From: Paraconexibacter sp040581415
GTDB taxonomy: Bacteria; Actinomycetota; Thermoleophilia; Solirubrobacterales; Solirubrobacteraceae
Reading direction: 5' to 3'
DNA length: 64,000 nt
Assembly: GCF_040581415.1 (NCBI RefSeq)
Contig: NZ_CP114014.1
Coordinates: 930,001-994,000 of the forward strand
Each line of letters opens with the position of its first letter. The stretch's first letter is position 1. Under the pieces are notes generated by a model. It was not told the origin of the DNA. It saw only the letters and a program-made list of their open reading frames with translations, and did not search any database. Made by a program: the position numbers and the translations under genes. Shown in pieces: positions 51,554 to 59,335 of this stretch.

Positions 51554-53524
51554 ATGTCCAACCTGCTGATCCACACGCCCGACCAGATCACGGGGGCGTG
51601 GCTGTCGTCCGTCCTGCACGAGGACGGCCTGACCGTCACCGACACCCGCCCGATCGGCACCGGCCAGATGAGCCAGAGCCACCGGGTCACGTACGACGGC
51701 GGGCAGACCGTCGTCGTCAAGCTCGCGTCGGACGACCCGACGAGCCGCGCGACCGGTGTCGGCATGGGCGCCTACTCCCGCGAGGTGTCGTTCTACAGCG
51801 AGCTCGCGGGGCGGATCGGCGGCCCGCTGCCGGCCTGCCACCTGGCGGTCTACGACGCGGCGGACGGGTGGTTCACCCTCGTGCTCGAGGACATCGCCGG
51901 CGCCGAGCAGGGCGACCAGATCGCGGGCTGCTCCGTGGAGGACGCCGGGGTCGCGGTGCGGGCGCTGGCGCGCGTCCACGCCCCGGTCCTGGGCGACCTG
52001 CACGTGGGCACCACTGGCTGGCTGAACGTCGGCTCGCCCCTGACGCAGACGCTGCTCACTGCGCTGCTGCCCGGGTTCCTCGAGCGCTACGACGGCCGGG
52101 TCGCGGACGCGCACGCGGAGGTTGCCCGGCGGTTCGTCCCCGTGATCGACGCCTGGGCCGGCGACCTGCGCCCGCCGATGGGGCTCGTCCACGGCGACTT
52201 CCGCCTCGACAACCTGCTGTTCGCCGCCGGCGACTGCAAGGTGGTCGACTGGCAGACCGTCTCCTGGGGGCCGGCGATGTACGACGTCGCCTACTTCCTC
52301 GGGGGCGCGCTGCCGGCCGAGGTCCGCCGCGCGCACGAGGAGGCGCTGGTCCGCGCGTACGTCGACGAGCTCGGCGTTCACGGGGTCAGGAGCCTCGACT
52401 GGGACGCCTGCTGGGCCGAGTACCGCCGGCAGACCTTCGGCGGCCTGCTGATGGTGATCGCGGCGTCGATGGTCACGGTCCGGACCGACCGCGGCGACGA
52501 CATGTTCATGGCCTGGTTCGCCCGCGCCGCGCAGCAGGTCCTCGACCTCGACGCGCTGTCGCTGCTGCCCGCGGTCGACGCCGGACGCCCCCAGGCGCTC
52601 CGGCCCGCCGCCACGGACGACAGCGGCCGCCACGAGCCCGGTCCCGAGCAGACGTGGAACGAGAGCTGGTACTTCGACGCGGTCAGCGACGACGGGACGC
52701 TCGGCGTCTACGTCCGGCTCGGCCGGCTGCCCAACCGCGAGGTCGCGCTCTACACGGCCGCGATCGTCGGCCCGGGTCGTCCCGCCGTGATGGTCGTGGA
52801 CGACGCCGCGCCGCTGCCGGCGCAGGACGACGAGTCGCAGGTCATCGACATCGAGGGCCTGCGCGCAACGCAGCGCTGCGAGGAGCCGCTGCAGCGCTTC
52901 CGGGTGACGCTCGCCGGGGTCGGGGCGGCGCACGCGGACGAGTCCGAGCCGCTGCGCGCCGAGCCGGGAACCCCGGTGGACGTCGAGCTCGACCTGGTCT
53001 GGGAGACGGACGGCGTCCCGTACCAGTGGCGGCCGTCGACCCGCTACGAGATCCCGTGCCGCGTCAGCGGGACCGTTCGGGTGGGGGACGAGGAGATCGC
53101 GTTCGCCGGCCCGGGGCAGCGCGACCACTCGTGGGGCTCCCGCGACTGGTGGGCGGCCGACTGGATGTGGAGCGGGCTGCACCTGGAGGACGGAACGCGG
53201 ACGCACACGGTGACGACTCCGGCCGCGCCGGGCATGGGCGTCGGCTACATCCAGGCCGGTGGCGAGGTGCTGGAGATCGCGACCGCGACGTCGACCGAGG
53301 TCGTGGCCGACAACGGGCTGATCACGAGCGCGACGCTCGTCACCGGTCCGGATGAGCTGGCGCTGGACGTGGAGCCGGTGGCCTTCGGCGCGCTGCGCCT
53401 GGTCGCCCCGGACGGCCGGGTGTCGCACTTCCCGCGGGCGATGGTCCGCGTTGCGGCGGCCGACGGGCGGTCGGGGGTCGGCTGGATGGAGTGGAACCGC
53501 AACCAGCCGGCCGGCGAGGGCTGA
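51554..53524 (+). CDS. APH-type kinase fused to a DUF7064/7065-like domain
   Basis: 656 aa; GAGAGG Shine-Dalgarno about 10 nt upstream. Residues about 20-330 are an aminoglycoside-phosphotransferase-like kinase: 'GQMSQSHRVTYDGGQTVVVK' (nucleotide loop and Lys), catalytic 'LVHGDFRLDNLLF' (His213, Asp215), 'CKVVDWQTVSWG' (metal-binding Asp). After a short linker, about 370-655 is a DUF7064/7065-like barrel with 'PGQRDHSWGSRDWWAADWMW'. Fusing kinase and barrel suggests that the barrel presents a hydrophobic alcohol for phosphorylation. Last gene of the operon. Substrate unknown. Confidence 0.82.
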   Translation: MSNLLIHTPDQITGAWLSSVLHEDGLTVTDTRPIGTGQMSQSHRVTYDGGQTVVVKLASDDPTSRATGVGMGAYSREVSFYSELAGRIGGPLPACHLAVYDAADGWFTLVLEDIAGAEQGDQIAGCSVEDAGVAVRALARVHAPVLGDLHVGTTGWLNVGSPLTQTLLTALLPGFLERYDGRVADAHAEVARRFVPVIDAWAGDLRPPMGLVHGDFRLDNLLFAAGDCKVVDWQTVSWGPAMYDVAYFLGGALPAEVRRAHEEALVRAYVDELGVHGVRSLDWDACWAEYRRQTFGGLLMVIAASMVTVRTDRGDDMFMAWFARAAQQVLDLDALSLLPAVDAGRPQALRPAATDDSGRHEPGPEQTWNESWYFDAVSDDGTLGVYVRLGRLPNREVALYTAAIVGPGRPAVMVVDDAAPLPAQDDESQVIDIEGLRATQRCEEPLQRFRVTLAGVGAAHADESEPLRAEPGTPVDVELDLVWETDGVPYQWRPSTRYEIPCRVSGTVRVGDEEIAFAGPGQRDHSWGSRDWWAADWMWSGLHLEDGTRTHTVTTPAAPGMGVGYIQAGGEVLEIATATSTEVVADNGLITSATLVTGPDELALDVEPVAFGALRLVAPDGRVSHFPRAMVRVAAADGRSGVGWMEWNRNQPAGEG

Positions 53525-53559
53525 GGACGCGCCGCGGCGGTGGCCGACCGCCCGAGCGG

Positions 53560-53787
53560 TCAGCCGCGCTGCTCGGCCAGCGTGTGCGCGACGATCGCGT
53601 TCGCGTGGCCGTGACCTAGTCCGTGCTCGTCCTTCAGCAGTGCGACGAGCTCGGAGTGCCGTGTCAGCGTGCTGTCGCGGACGACCTGCTGCCATTCCGC
53701 GACGGGGCGGCCGTAGCGCTTCTCGATCGACGGGAAGTAGGACGCGGGTCCCTTGACCTTCGAGGTGGTGTCAGCGGCGTCGGCCAT
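53560..53787 (-). CDS. DUF4287 family protein
   Basis: 75 aa from ATG 53787 with GGAG upstream. 'KVKGPASYFPSIEKRYGRPV' and 'HSELVALLKDEHGLGHGHAN' are the DUF4287 signature. Small, helical, cytoplasmic; family function unknown to me. Monocistronic. Confidence 0.88.
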   Translation of the reverse strand: MADAADTTSKVKGPASYFPSIEKRYGRPVAEWQQVVRDSTLTRHSELVALLKDEHGLGHGHANAIVAHTLAEQRG

Positions 53788-53868
53788 GGCGGATCTCCGG
53801 GGTGAGGGCGGAACGGTCTGCTCCGAGGACGAGGCAGGACCCGCCAACTCATCGGTGCTCGACGCAGG

Positions 53869-54783
53869 TCACCGCGCTGGGCCCGCCCGCCGCCGCGCCG
53901 ACTCGCTGTACGCCGCGGGCCGGAAGGCGAGCACCGGGTCGCGGGTCGACGCGATGCCGTCGGTCAGGCGCGACGGGTCGAAGACGACGATGTCGCCGCC
54001 GGCCTCGGGATCGTCGATGACCTCGGTGAAGGTCAGCGTCCCCACGTCGACGCGGCGGCGCGTGTCCGGCCAGTGCTGCGAAGGGTCGTCGACCGGGTCG
54101 TCGGGGTCCGCGATCTGCGCGTCGAGGATGAAGCGGGCGGGCCACGTCCCGAGGCGCTCGCGCAGCTCCTGGGCCAGGTAGTCGTGCCCGCGGTGGCGCG
54201 CCTCCTCCTCGGAGATCCGGATCTCCGTCGCCTCCGGGCGCCAGTCGCAGCGCACGTGCTGTGCGGTCCCCTGCGCATTCGTCCAGCGCAGCGCGTGCAC
54301 GGTGAAGTAGCGGCAGTTGACGTAGCTCGACACCGGGGCCAGTGCCCGCGCGTTGACCGGGAGCGAACGCGCGGCCGCCGGGTGCCGCGCGAGGAACAGC
54401 GGCAGCTTGACGTTCGACGTGCGGCCCGTGTTCGCGCGGATGAAGTCCACGAAGTGCTCGGGGGTGGGGGAGAAGAACCGCGGCACGCTCTGCGCCAGCA
54501 GGTCCGTCTCGCCGCCGCCCGGCAACGTGAAGCGGACCGCAAGTCCGCGCACGTCCGGCTTGTAGTCGGCGGACTGCGGGTCGCCGCTGCCGTTGGAGAA
54601 GCGCGCGAGCACGTCGATCTTGTCCCCCTGCAGGTGGGCTGCCCGCGAGAGCGACCTGGCCTCGGGGGTCGCCGTGAAGACACCTCTGACCCAGGTGCCC
54701 TTGGCGTGCAGGGCCCGGGCCTGCGGGTGATCGCCGAACCGCCGCTTGGCGACGTCGACGGCCTGGACTGGATCGGTCGGCAC
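53869..54783 (-). CDS. Catalase-family (heme) peroxidase, small form
   Basis: 304 aa, GTG start. The catalase core without the long ends: distal His26 in 'RALHAKGTWVRGVF', 'LARFSNGSGDPQSADYKPDV', 'RGLAVRFTLPGG', and the heme-ligand Tyr in 'STRDPVLAFRPAAYSESARR' close to the C-terminus. Such mini-catalases act as peroxidases more than as catalases. No signal peptide. TAGCGT ends 7 nt before the GTG, indicating leaderless transcription. Confidence 0.9.
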   Translation of the reverse strand: MPTDPVQAVDVAKRRFGDHPQARALHAKGTWVRGVFTATPEARSLSRAAHLQGDKIDVLARFSNGSGDPQSADYKPDVRGLAVRFTLPGGGETDLLAQSVPRFFSPTPEHFVDFIRANTGRTSNVKLPLFLARHPAAARSLPVNARALAPVSSYVNCRYFTVHALRWTNAQGTAQHVRCDWRPEATEIRISEEEARHRGHDYLAQELRERLGTWPARFILDAQIADPDDPVDDPSQHWPDTRRRVDVGTLTFTEVIDDPEAGGDIVVFDPSRLTDGIASTRDPVLAFRPAAYSESARRRAGPAR

Positions 54784-54790
54784 TGCGACG

Positions 54791-54796
54791 ACGCTA
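54791..54796 (-). promoter_or_regulatory. -10 element of the catalase gene
   Basis: TAGCGT on the minus strand, 7 nt before GTG 54783; the same hexamer is used before the trkA and rsgA leader ORFs. No recognisable -35. Confidence 0.35.
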
Positions 54797-54838
54797 CCCG
54801 CAAGTGTGCGGCACCCGCGAGAGTGGTCGCGTCCGCGC

Positions 54839-55138
54839 TCAGACGAGGCGCAGCGTCGCGGCGGTGGCGGCCGCAGCGAGGATCACGACCAGGAACGGCG
54901 CGCGGCGCCAGATGAGCAGCGCGGCGACGCCGAGCGCGGGCAGCCGGGCGTCGACGCTGTAGCTCCCGTCGGTGCTCACGGTCTGGACGAGGATCAGCGC
55001 GGCCAGCAGCGGGACGGCTGCGAGGTCGAGGAGCGCCCGCGTCCCGTCGGGGATCGGCCGGGCGCCGATCAGCACCGGGCCCACAGCCTTGAACAGGTAG
55101 GAGACGAGCGCCAGCCCGAGGATCGCGCCCCAGGTCAT
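54839..55138 (-). CDS. azlD: AzlD family membrane protein
   Basis: 99 aa, ATG overlapping the azlC stop (ATGA). Three to four short helices with 'ALVSYLFKAVGPVLIGARPI', an AzlD-type start, and 'LPALGVAALLIWRRAPFLVV'. With AzlC it forms a branched-chain amino acid exporter (BrnFE-like). Confidence 0.88.
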   Translation of the reverse strand: MTWGAILGLALVSYLFKAVGPVLIGARPIPDGTRALLDLAAVPLLAALILVQTVSTDGSYSVDARLPALGVAALLIWRRAPFLVVILAAAATAATLRLV

Positions 55139-55857
55139 GCGCGCACCGCCGCCGCCGGCCGGCCACGGTCGCGCCACGTGACGCGCGCCGCCGGGAGCAG
55201 CGCAAGGACAGCGGCGACGATCGGGATCCCGGCCGGGGTCAGCGTGATCAGCACGCACGCGATCGCGGCGCCGGTGACCGCGACCCGCGGGGCGCCGGGG
55301 CGACGGAGCTGCGGGCTGAGCAGCGCCAAAAAGGCAGCCGGGAACATCGCGTCCAGGCCCAGGTCGCGGGGGTCGCCCAGCCCCGAGCCGGCGAGCGCGC
55401 CGATCAGCGTCCCGGCGTTCCAGCAGACGAAGACGCTGACGCCGGTCGCCAGGAACGCGAAGCGCGCGTCCTCAGGGGTGTCCTGGGCGCGTGCCATCGC
55501 CGTCGATTCGTCGATGACCAGCTGTGCGCGCAGGAGCCTGCCGCCGAGCGAGCCGCGCAGGAGGGGCGCGACCGACAGGCCGTAGACCGCATTGCGCGCG
55601 GCCAGCACGAGCGCCGGGGCGAGGGCGGCTGCTGCGCCCCCGCCGCCGCTGATCACCCCGATGAACGCGAACTGGGACGCGCCGGTGAAGACCAGCAGCG
55701 ACATCGCCATCGCCTGCGCGGTGCTCGCCCCGGCGGCGACGGCGAGCACCCCGAACGACACCGCGTAGAGGCCGACGGCGACCCCGACCCCGGCGGCATC
55801 GCGTGCGATCGCGCGGCGGGTGTCGCTGGCGGGCGTCGGGTCCAAGGTCCGAGGCAT
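55135..55857 (-). CDS. azlC: AzlC family branched-chain amino acid exporter subunit
   Basis: 240 aa from ATG 55857. AzlC pattern 'SFGVLAVAAGASTAQAMAMS', 'LLVFTGASQFAFIGVI' and 'LAARNAVYGLSVAPLL', plus 'LVIDESTAMA'; about seven helices. It exports branched-chain amino acids (or methionine) together with AzlD. No LRP-type regulator adjacent. Confidence 0.92.
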   Translation of the reverse strand: MPRTLDPTPASDTRRAIARDAAGVGVAVGLYAVSFGVLAVAAGASTAQAMAMSLLVFTGASQFAFIGVISGGGGAAAALAPALVLAARNAVYGLSVAPLLRGSLGGRLLRAQLVIDESTAMARAQDTPEDARFAFLATGVSVFVCWNAGTLIGALAGSGLGDPRDLGLDAMFPAAFLALLSPQLRRPGAPRVAVTGAAIACVLITLTPAGIPIVAAVLALLPAARVTWRDRGRPAAAVRA

Positions 55858-55954
55858 CCTAGGGACGCCGGGAGGACGGGCGGCGTCATCCGCCGGGGGC
55901 TTTCGCGAGCCCAACTGCCACCAGGCGTTCGGCGGAGGGCGGGCGCGCTCGGGG

Positions 55955-56380
55955 TCAGCCGAGCTGCTGCACGACCGACCCGCGCGCCACGAGGCGCCCG
56001 TCCGGCTCGGTCACGTGGACCTCGTTGAAGCAGATGCTGCGCCCGCGCTTGACGGCGACGGACACCGCGGTCAGATCCCTGCCGTGCGCGGCCGCCAGGT
56101 ACTCGACGTTGAGCGTGATCGTCGACCCGCGCAGCGACTCCGCCGGTTCGTCGACGGCCCACGTGGACGCCATCCCGGCGGTGTCGATCAGGCTCGCGAT
56201 GGCGCCGCCGTGCACGACGTCGGCCAGCGTCGGCAGGTGGCTCGCGTAGGGCAGGCGCAGCTCGGCGCGGTCGGGCTCGAGGGCGACGAGCTCGATGCCG
56301 AGGTGGCGGACCAGCGGCGATCCGGGGACGAACTCGCGCATCACGTCGATGCGGGACGGGGGAGTGGTGGGGGAGGGCAT
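55955..56380 (-). CDS. PaaI-type hotdog thioesterase
   Basis: 141 aa, ATG 56380. Hotdog fold with 'LPTLADVVHGGAIASLIDTA', where 'VHGGAIASLIDTAG' is the PaaI/YbgC-like active-site helix, then 'TITLNVEYLAA' and 'VAVKRGRSICFNEVHV'. It hydrolyses an acyl- or aryl-CoA thioester; substrate unknown. Lies between azlC and the ABC1 kinase gene, all on the minus strand. Confidence 0.9.
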   Translation of the reverse strand: MPSPTTPPSRIDVMREFVPGSPLVRHLGIELVALEPDRAELRLPYASHLPTLADVVHGGAIASLIDTAGMASTWAVDEPAESLRGSTITLNVEYLAAAHGRDLTAVSVAVKRGRSICFNEVHVTEPDGRLVARGSVVQQLG

Positions 56381-56459
56381 GGCGACCAGGCTCCCCGGCG
56401 GGACGACGCACCGCGATTACCTCACGGGTAAGCGGTGGCGGCGCTGCGCGTCCCCCACG

Positions 56460-57884
56460 TCACGCGGCGAGCGTCGCCGCGAGGGCCTGCGCGTGGTCGG
56501 CATCGAGGTCCGCGAGGGCGCGCTCGATGGTGGTGAAGAGGTCGGCGCCCGGGGCGATCGCGGCGGCGAAGCTCGAGAGGTAGAGCAGGTTCTTGAAGAA
56601 CAGGACGAGCGGCTTCGGCATCCGGAAGCCGCTGCGCGCGAGGATCGCCAGCTGGCGGCCGACGGTGTCGCCCAGCCGCTGGAAGGTCACCGCACCGTCA
56701 GCGCGCTGGTCCAGGCGCGCGAGCTCCGCCGCCAGCTCGGTGACGAGCGCCGCGTGGTCGGCGTCCGGCGGGATCGCGCCGAACCGGCTCAGCGCGGCGA
56801 TCTGGCCGGCCGCGTCCCCGCCGGCGAACGCCATGAGGTACGCGCCGAGGCTCTGGCACTGCGGGGTCGTCAGGCGTCCGCAGATGCCGAAGTCGACCAG
56901 CGCGAACGTCCCGTCGCGGCGGACGAGGACGTTCCCGGCGTGCAGGTCCCCGTGAAACAGCCCGTGCAGCAACGTGCTGGTCAGGACGCCGCCGATCGCG
57001 ACCTGCAGCAGGCGCTCGCCGTCGACGTCCGCTCCGAGCTCCTGCGCAGCGCGGTCGTAGGGGACCCCGGCCACGTGCTCCATCACGAGCACACGCTCGG
57101 TCACCATGCCGGCGATCGGCCGCGGGACCTGGACGAAGTCGAGGCCGCAGTCCTCGTAGATGGCAGCGCTCTCGACGAGGTTCAGGGCCTCGAGGCGGAA
57201 GTCGAGCTCCTCGAGCGTCAGCTGGGCGAACAGCTCGACGAACCCCGGGAGGTTCAGGACGCCCACCGCGTCCGTCAGCCGCTCCGCCCCCGCGGCGGCC
57301 AGGGCCAGGGCGCCGATGTCCGAGCGCAGGCGGCGGCGGAGTCCGGGGCGGCGGACCTTCACGACGACCGCTGTCCCGTCCGCGAGCCACGCGCGGTGGA
57401 CCTGCCCGATCGAGCCGGCCGCGAGCGCGTGCTCGTCGATCACGGCCAGGGCGTCCTCGCCGAGCTCGCGGGTGACGACGTCCAGCACCGTCTCGAACGG
57501 CAGGCGCGGCGCGTCGTCGCGGCACCAGGCGAAGGCCTCGACCCAGGCGGGCGGCAGGATGCCGTCGGCGCTGGCGATGAACTGGCCCAGCTTGATGTAG
57601 GCGGGCCCGCCGCGGCGGACGAGCCGCTGCGCGCCGGCGATCGCCCCGGGCTCGGTCCTGAGCGGCCCGGTGGCCGGCGCGCCGGCGGCGGTGGCGGCGG
57701 TCGTCAGCAGCAGGAGCGGTGCGTCCGGTGCGGCGCTCGCGATCGCCCGCCACGCGGTGCCCGCCAGCGCCCCGATGGTGTCCGTCCAGATCCGCGGACG
57801 GGCCAGCGCGGCGGCCTCGCGGGCCAGCCGCTCCCGCTCGCGCCCGAGCTCGGCGGTGTCCAGGGTCAGACCGAGAGTCGCCAT
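56460..57884 (-). CDS. ABC1/AarF/UbiB-family atypical kinase
   Basis: 474 aa from ATG 57884; in-frame ATGs at 57893 and 57908 lie in direct repeats. 'YIKLGQFIASADGILP' is the KxGQ motif that defines the family, then 'LAAGSIGQVHRAWLADGTAV', catalytic 'LFHGDLHAGNVLV' and 'FALVDFGICGRL'. These ATPases support prenyl-quinone or lipid metabolism; actinobacteria use menaquinone, so the exact role is open. The promoter region upstream carries three TGTGA half-sites, including a CRP-type box, and is shared with the divergent rsgA leader. Confidence 0.9.
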   Translation of the reverse strand: MATLGLTLDTAELGRERERLAREAAALARPRIWTDTIGALAGTAWRAIASAAPDAPLLLLTTAATAAGAPATGPLRTEPGAIAGAQRLVRRGGPAYIKLGQFIASADGILPPAWVEAFAWCRDDAPRLPFETVLDVVTRELGEDALAVIDEHALAAGSIGQVHRAWLADGTAVVVKVRRPGLRRRLRSDIGALALAAAGAERLTDAVGVLNLPGFVELFAQLTLEELDFRLEALNLVESAAIYEDCGLDFVQVPRPIAGMVTERVLVMEHVAGVPYDRAAQELGADVDGERLLQVAIGGVLTSTLLHGLFHGDLHAGNVLVRRDGTFALVDFGICGRLTTPQCQSLGAYLMAFAGGDAAGQIAALSRFGAIPPDADHAALVTELAAELARLDQRADGAVTFQRLGDTVGRQLAILARSGFRMPKPLVLFFKNLLYLSSFAAAIAPGADLFTTIERALADLDADHAQALAATLAA

Positions 57885-57909
57885 ATGTGACATCAAACCA
57901 TGTGACATC
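57885..57909. promoter_or_regulatory. Direct repeat of ATGTGACATC
   Basis: Two identical 10-mers ATGTGACATC at 57885-57894 and 57900-57909 (15-bp period) abut the ABC1 kinase start codon. Each contains TGTGA, the half-site also present in the CRP-type box 12 bp further on. Confidence 0.45.
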
Positions 57910-57920
57910 GACTTGTGGCG

Positions 57921-57936
57921 TGTGAGCTGCCTCACA
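57921..57936. promoter_or_regulatory. CRP/FNR-type binding site
   Basis: TGTGA-GCTGCC-TCACA matches the CRP consensus half-sites exactly, within the longer inverted repeat GTGTGAG-CTGC-CTCACAC (57920-57937). It is centred about 67 bp before the presumed rsgA-leader transcription start, near class I activator positions, and about 45 bp before the kinase ATG. Confidence 0.6.
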
Positions 57937-57959
57937 CCCGTGCCGCCGCGCACAGCAGC

Positions 57960-57988
57960 TGACAACCGGCGTCCGAGCCGGTAGCGTC
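57960..57988 (+). promoter_or_regulatory. Consensus promoter of the rsgA leader
   Basis: -35 TTGACA (57960-57965), 17-bp spacer, -10 TAGCGT (57983-57988). The ATG of the 14-codon leader ORF follows 9 nt after the -10, so the transcript should be leaderless or carry at most two or three untranslated bases. Confidence 0.7.
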
Positions 57989-57997
57989 CCCGGTCTA

Positions 57998-58042
57998 TGC
58001 AGCATCAGCTTCACAGCCTCGCTTTCGCCGCGGCCGCCTGAG
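57998..58042 (+). CDS. 14-codon leader ORF upstream of rsgA
   Basis: Encodes MQHQLHSLAFAAAA and ends with TGA at 58042. It begins 9 nt after a strong -10 and has no Shine-Dalgarno, fitting leaderless initiation. A stable hairpin (58046-58079) begins 3 nt after its stop and precedes the rsgA Shine-Dalgarno. The layout is that of a leader peptide with an attenuator or sequestration stem, but no run of one amino acid marks a regulatory codon. Confidence 0.45.
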
Positions 58043-58045
58043 CGC

Positions 58046-58079
58046 CCGCCGACACGCCCGTGCTGCGTGTCCGGCGGGT
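58046..58079 (+). promoter_or_regulatory. Leader hairpin before rsgA
   Basis: CCCGCCGACACG (58046-58057) pairs with CGTGTCCGGCGGG (58067-58079): 12 bp with one bulged C and a 9-nt loop. No T tract follows, so a classical terminator is unlikely; translation-coupled folding is possible. Confidence 0.5.
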
Positions 58080-58125
58080 CTCCGCGTCCGTGCCCTTTCG
58101 CGAAGCCAAGTAGGAGCTCTTCTCA

Positions 58126-59163
58126 ATGATTCCCCCCTCGTCCGGCCCCGGCCGGCGGACCGACCTCGTCCTCGAGCTGCAGCAGCTGGGTGGTGAGGAC
58201 CACGACCTCATCGCGGGCCGCGTGCTTGCGCAGTACCCAGACCGGTGGCTGGTCGCCGTCGCCGGCCATGACGAACCCCTGCTGGCGCCGGCACGTGGCC
58301 GGTTGCGGCGCGGCGACGGCCTGACCCCCGTCACCGGCGACTGGGTCGCCCTTGACCCCGATGGCGCGATCGCCGCGGTGCTCGACCGCCGCGGCACCGT
58401 CGTCCGGCGGGCGGCCGGGCCGGCGGGCGGTGCGCAGGTGCTGGCGGCCAACGTCGACCTGGCGCTGGTCGTCGAGTCGCTCCCGGACCCGAACCCCCGG
58501 CGGGTCGAGCGGCTGGCGGCGCTGGCTTCGGCCGGCGGCATCCCCGCGGCGCTCCTCCTGACGAAGGCAGACCTCGATCCCGACGCCTGGCTGCGCGCGA
58601 CGCCGCTGGCCAGGGAGCTGGGCCTGACGGACGCGGTCGCGGTGAGCGCCGCCGACGGGGACGGCCTCGGGACGCTGCGCTCGATGCTCGCGCCGGGGAC
58701 CACCGCGGTCCTGCTGGGGCCGTCGGGCGCGGGCAAGTCGACGCTCGTCAACGCCCTCCTGGGTGAGGACCGGCAGGCGACGGGGGCCATCCGCGACCTC
58801 GACGGCCGCGGCCGGCACACGACCGTGACGCGCGAGCTGGTCGCGCTCCCGGGCGGCGCCCTGCTGATCGACACGCCCGGCATCCGCGAGGTGGGTCTCT
58901 GGGACGGCACCGGCAGCGCGTTCGCGGACATCGAGGCGGCCGCCGCCGCGTGCCGGTTCGCCGACTGCGGGCACGCCGGCGAGCCAGGGTGCGCGGTCGT
59001 GGCGACCGTCGACGTCGAGCGCGTGGCGGCGTGGCACAAGCTCGCGCGCGAGCAGGCGTGGGTCGACGACCGCAAGGCCGCGACCCGTGCGCGGGAGCAG
59101 CTGGGCCGGCAGCACGCTCAGCGCCAGCGCGTCGATCGGCGGCTGAAGGGCCACGACGGCTGA
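58126..59163 (+). CDS. rsgA: Ribosome small-subunit-dependent GTPase RsgA
   Basis: 345 aa, ATG with AGGAG 8 nt upstream. OB-fold N-terminus, then a circularly permuted GTPase: G4 'LLTKADLD', G1 'GPSGAGKSTLVNALLG', G2 region 'GRGRHTTVTRELVAL', G3 'IDTPGIREVG'. The C-terminal zinc site is 'CRFADCGHAGEPGC'. It acts in late 30S subunit maturation. All motifs intact. The upstream leader ORF and hairpin suggest regulation at translation or transcription elongation. Confidence 0.94.
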   Translation: MIPPSSGPGRRTDLVLELQQLGGEDHDLIAGRVLAQYPDRWLVAVAGHDEPLLAPARGRLRRGDGLTPVTGDWVALDPDGAIAAVLDRRGTVVRRAAGPAGGAQVLAANVDLALVVESLPDPNPRRVERLAALASAGGIPAALLLTKADLDPDAWLRATPLARELGLTDAVAVSAADGDGLGTLRSMLAPGTTAVLLGPSGAGKSTLVNALLGEDRQATGAIRDLDGRGRHTTVTRELVALPGGALLIDTPGIREVGLWDGTGSAFADIEAAAAACRFADCGHAGEPGCAVVATVDVERVAAWHKLAREQAWVDDRKAATRAREQLGRQHAQRQRVDRRLKGHDG

Positions 59164-59199
59164 CGGCCGGCGGCCGGTGGCGGGTCCGGCCCCACCGGG

Positions 59200-59327
59200 A
59201 GGGGGAGGCAGCGTCAGGTGTCGTCTTTCGACATGTGGTGCTGCCACCGCCGGGGGGCGCGCCAGGGGGTGGCAGCGTCAGGTGTCGTCTTCCGACACGT
59301 GGTGCTGCCACCCCTCGGGGGCGCGCC
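59200..59327. repeat. 64-bp tandem repeat, each unit a hairpin
   Basis: Two copies with a 64-bp period. Each unit holds GGCAGC...GCTGCC arms (59207-59245 and 59271-59309, both 39 nt) with an inner TGTCG-TCTTT/C-CGACA stem-loop, and ends in GGGGGCGCGCC-like sequence. Located between convergent rsgA and the acyltransferase gene; may end transcription both ways or be a REP-like element. Confidence 0.7.
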
Positions 59328-59335
59328 CGTCGCCG

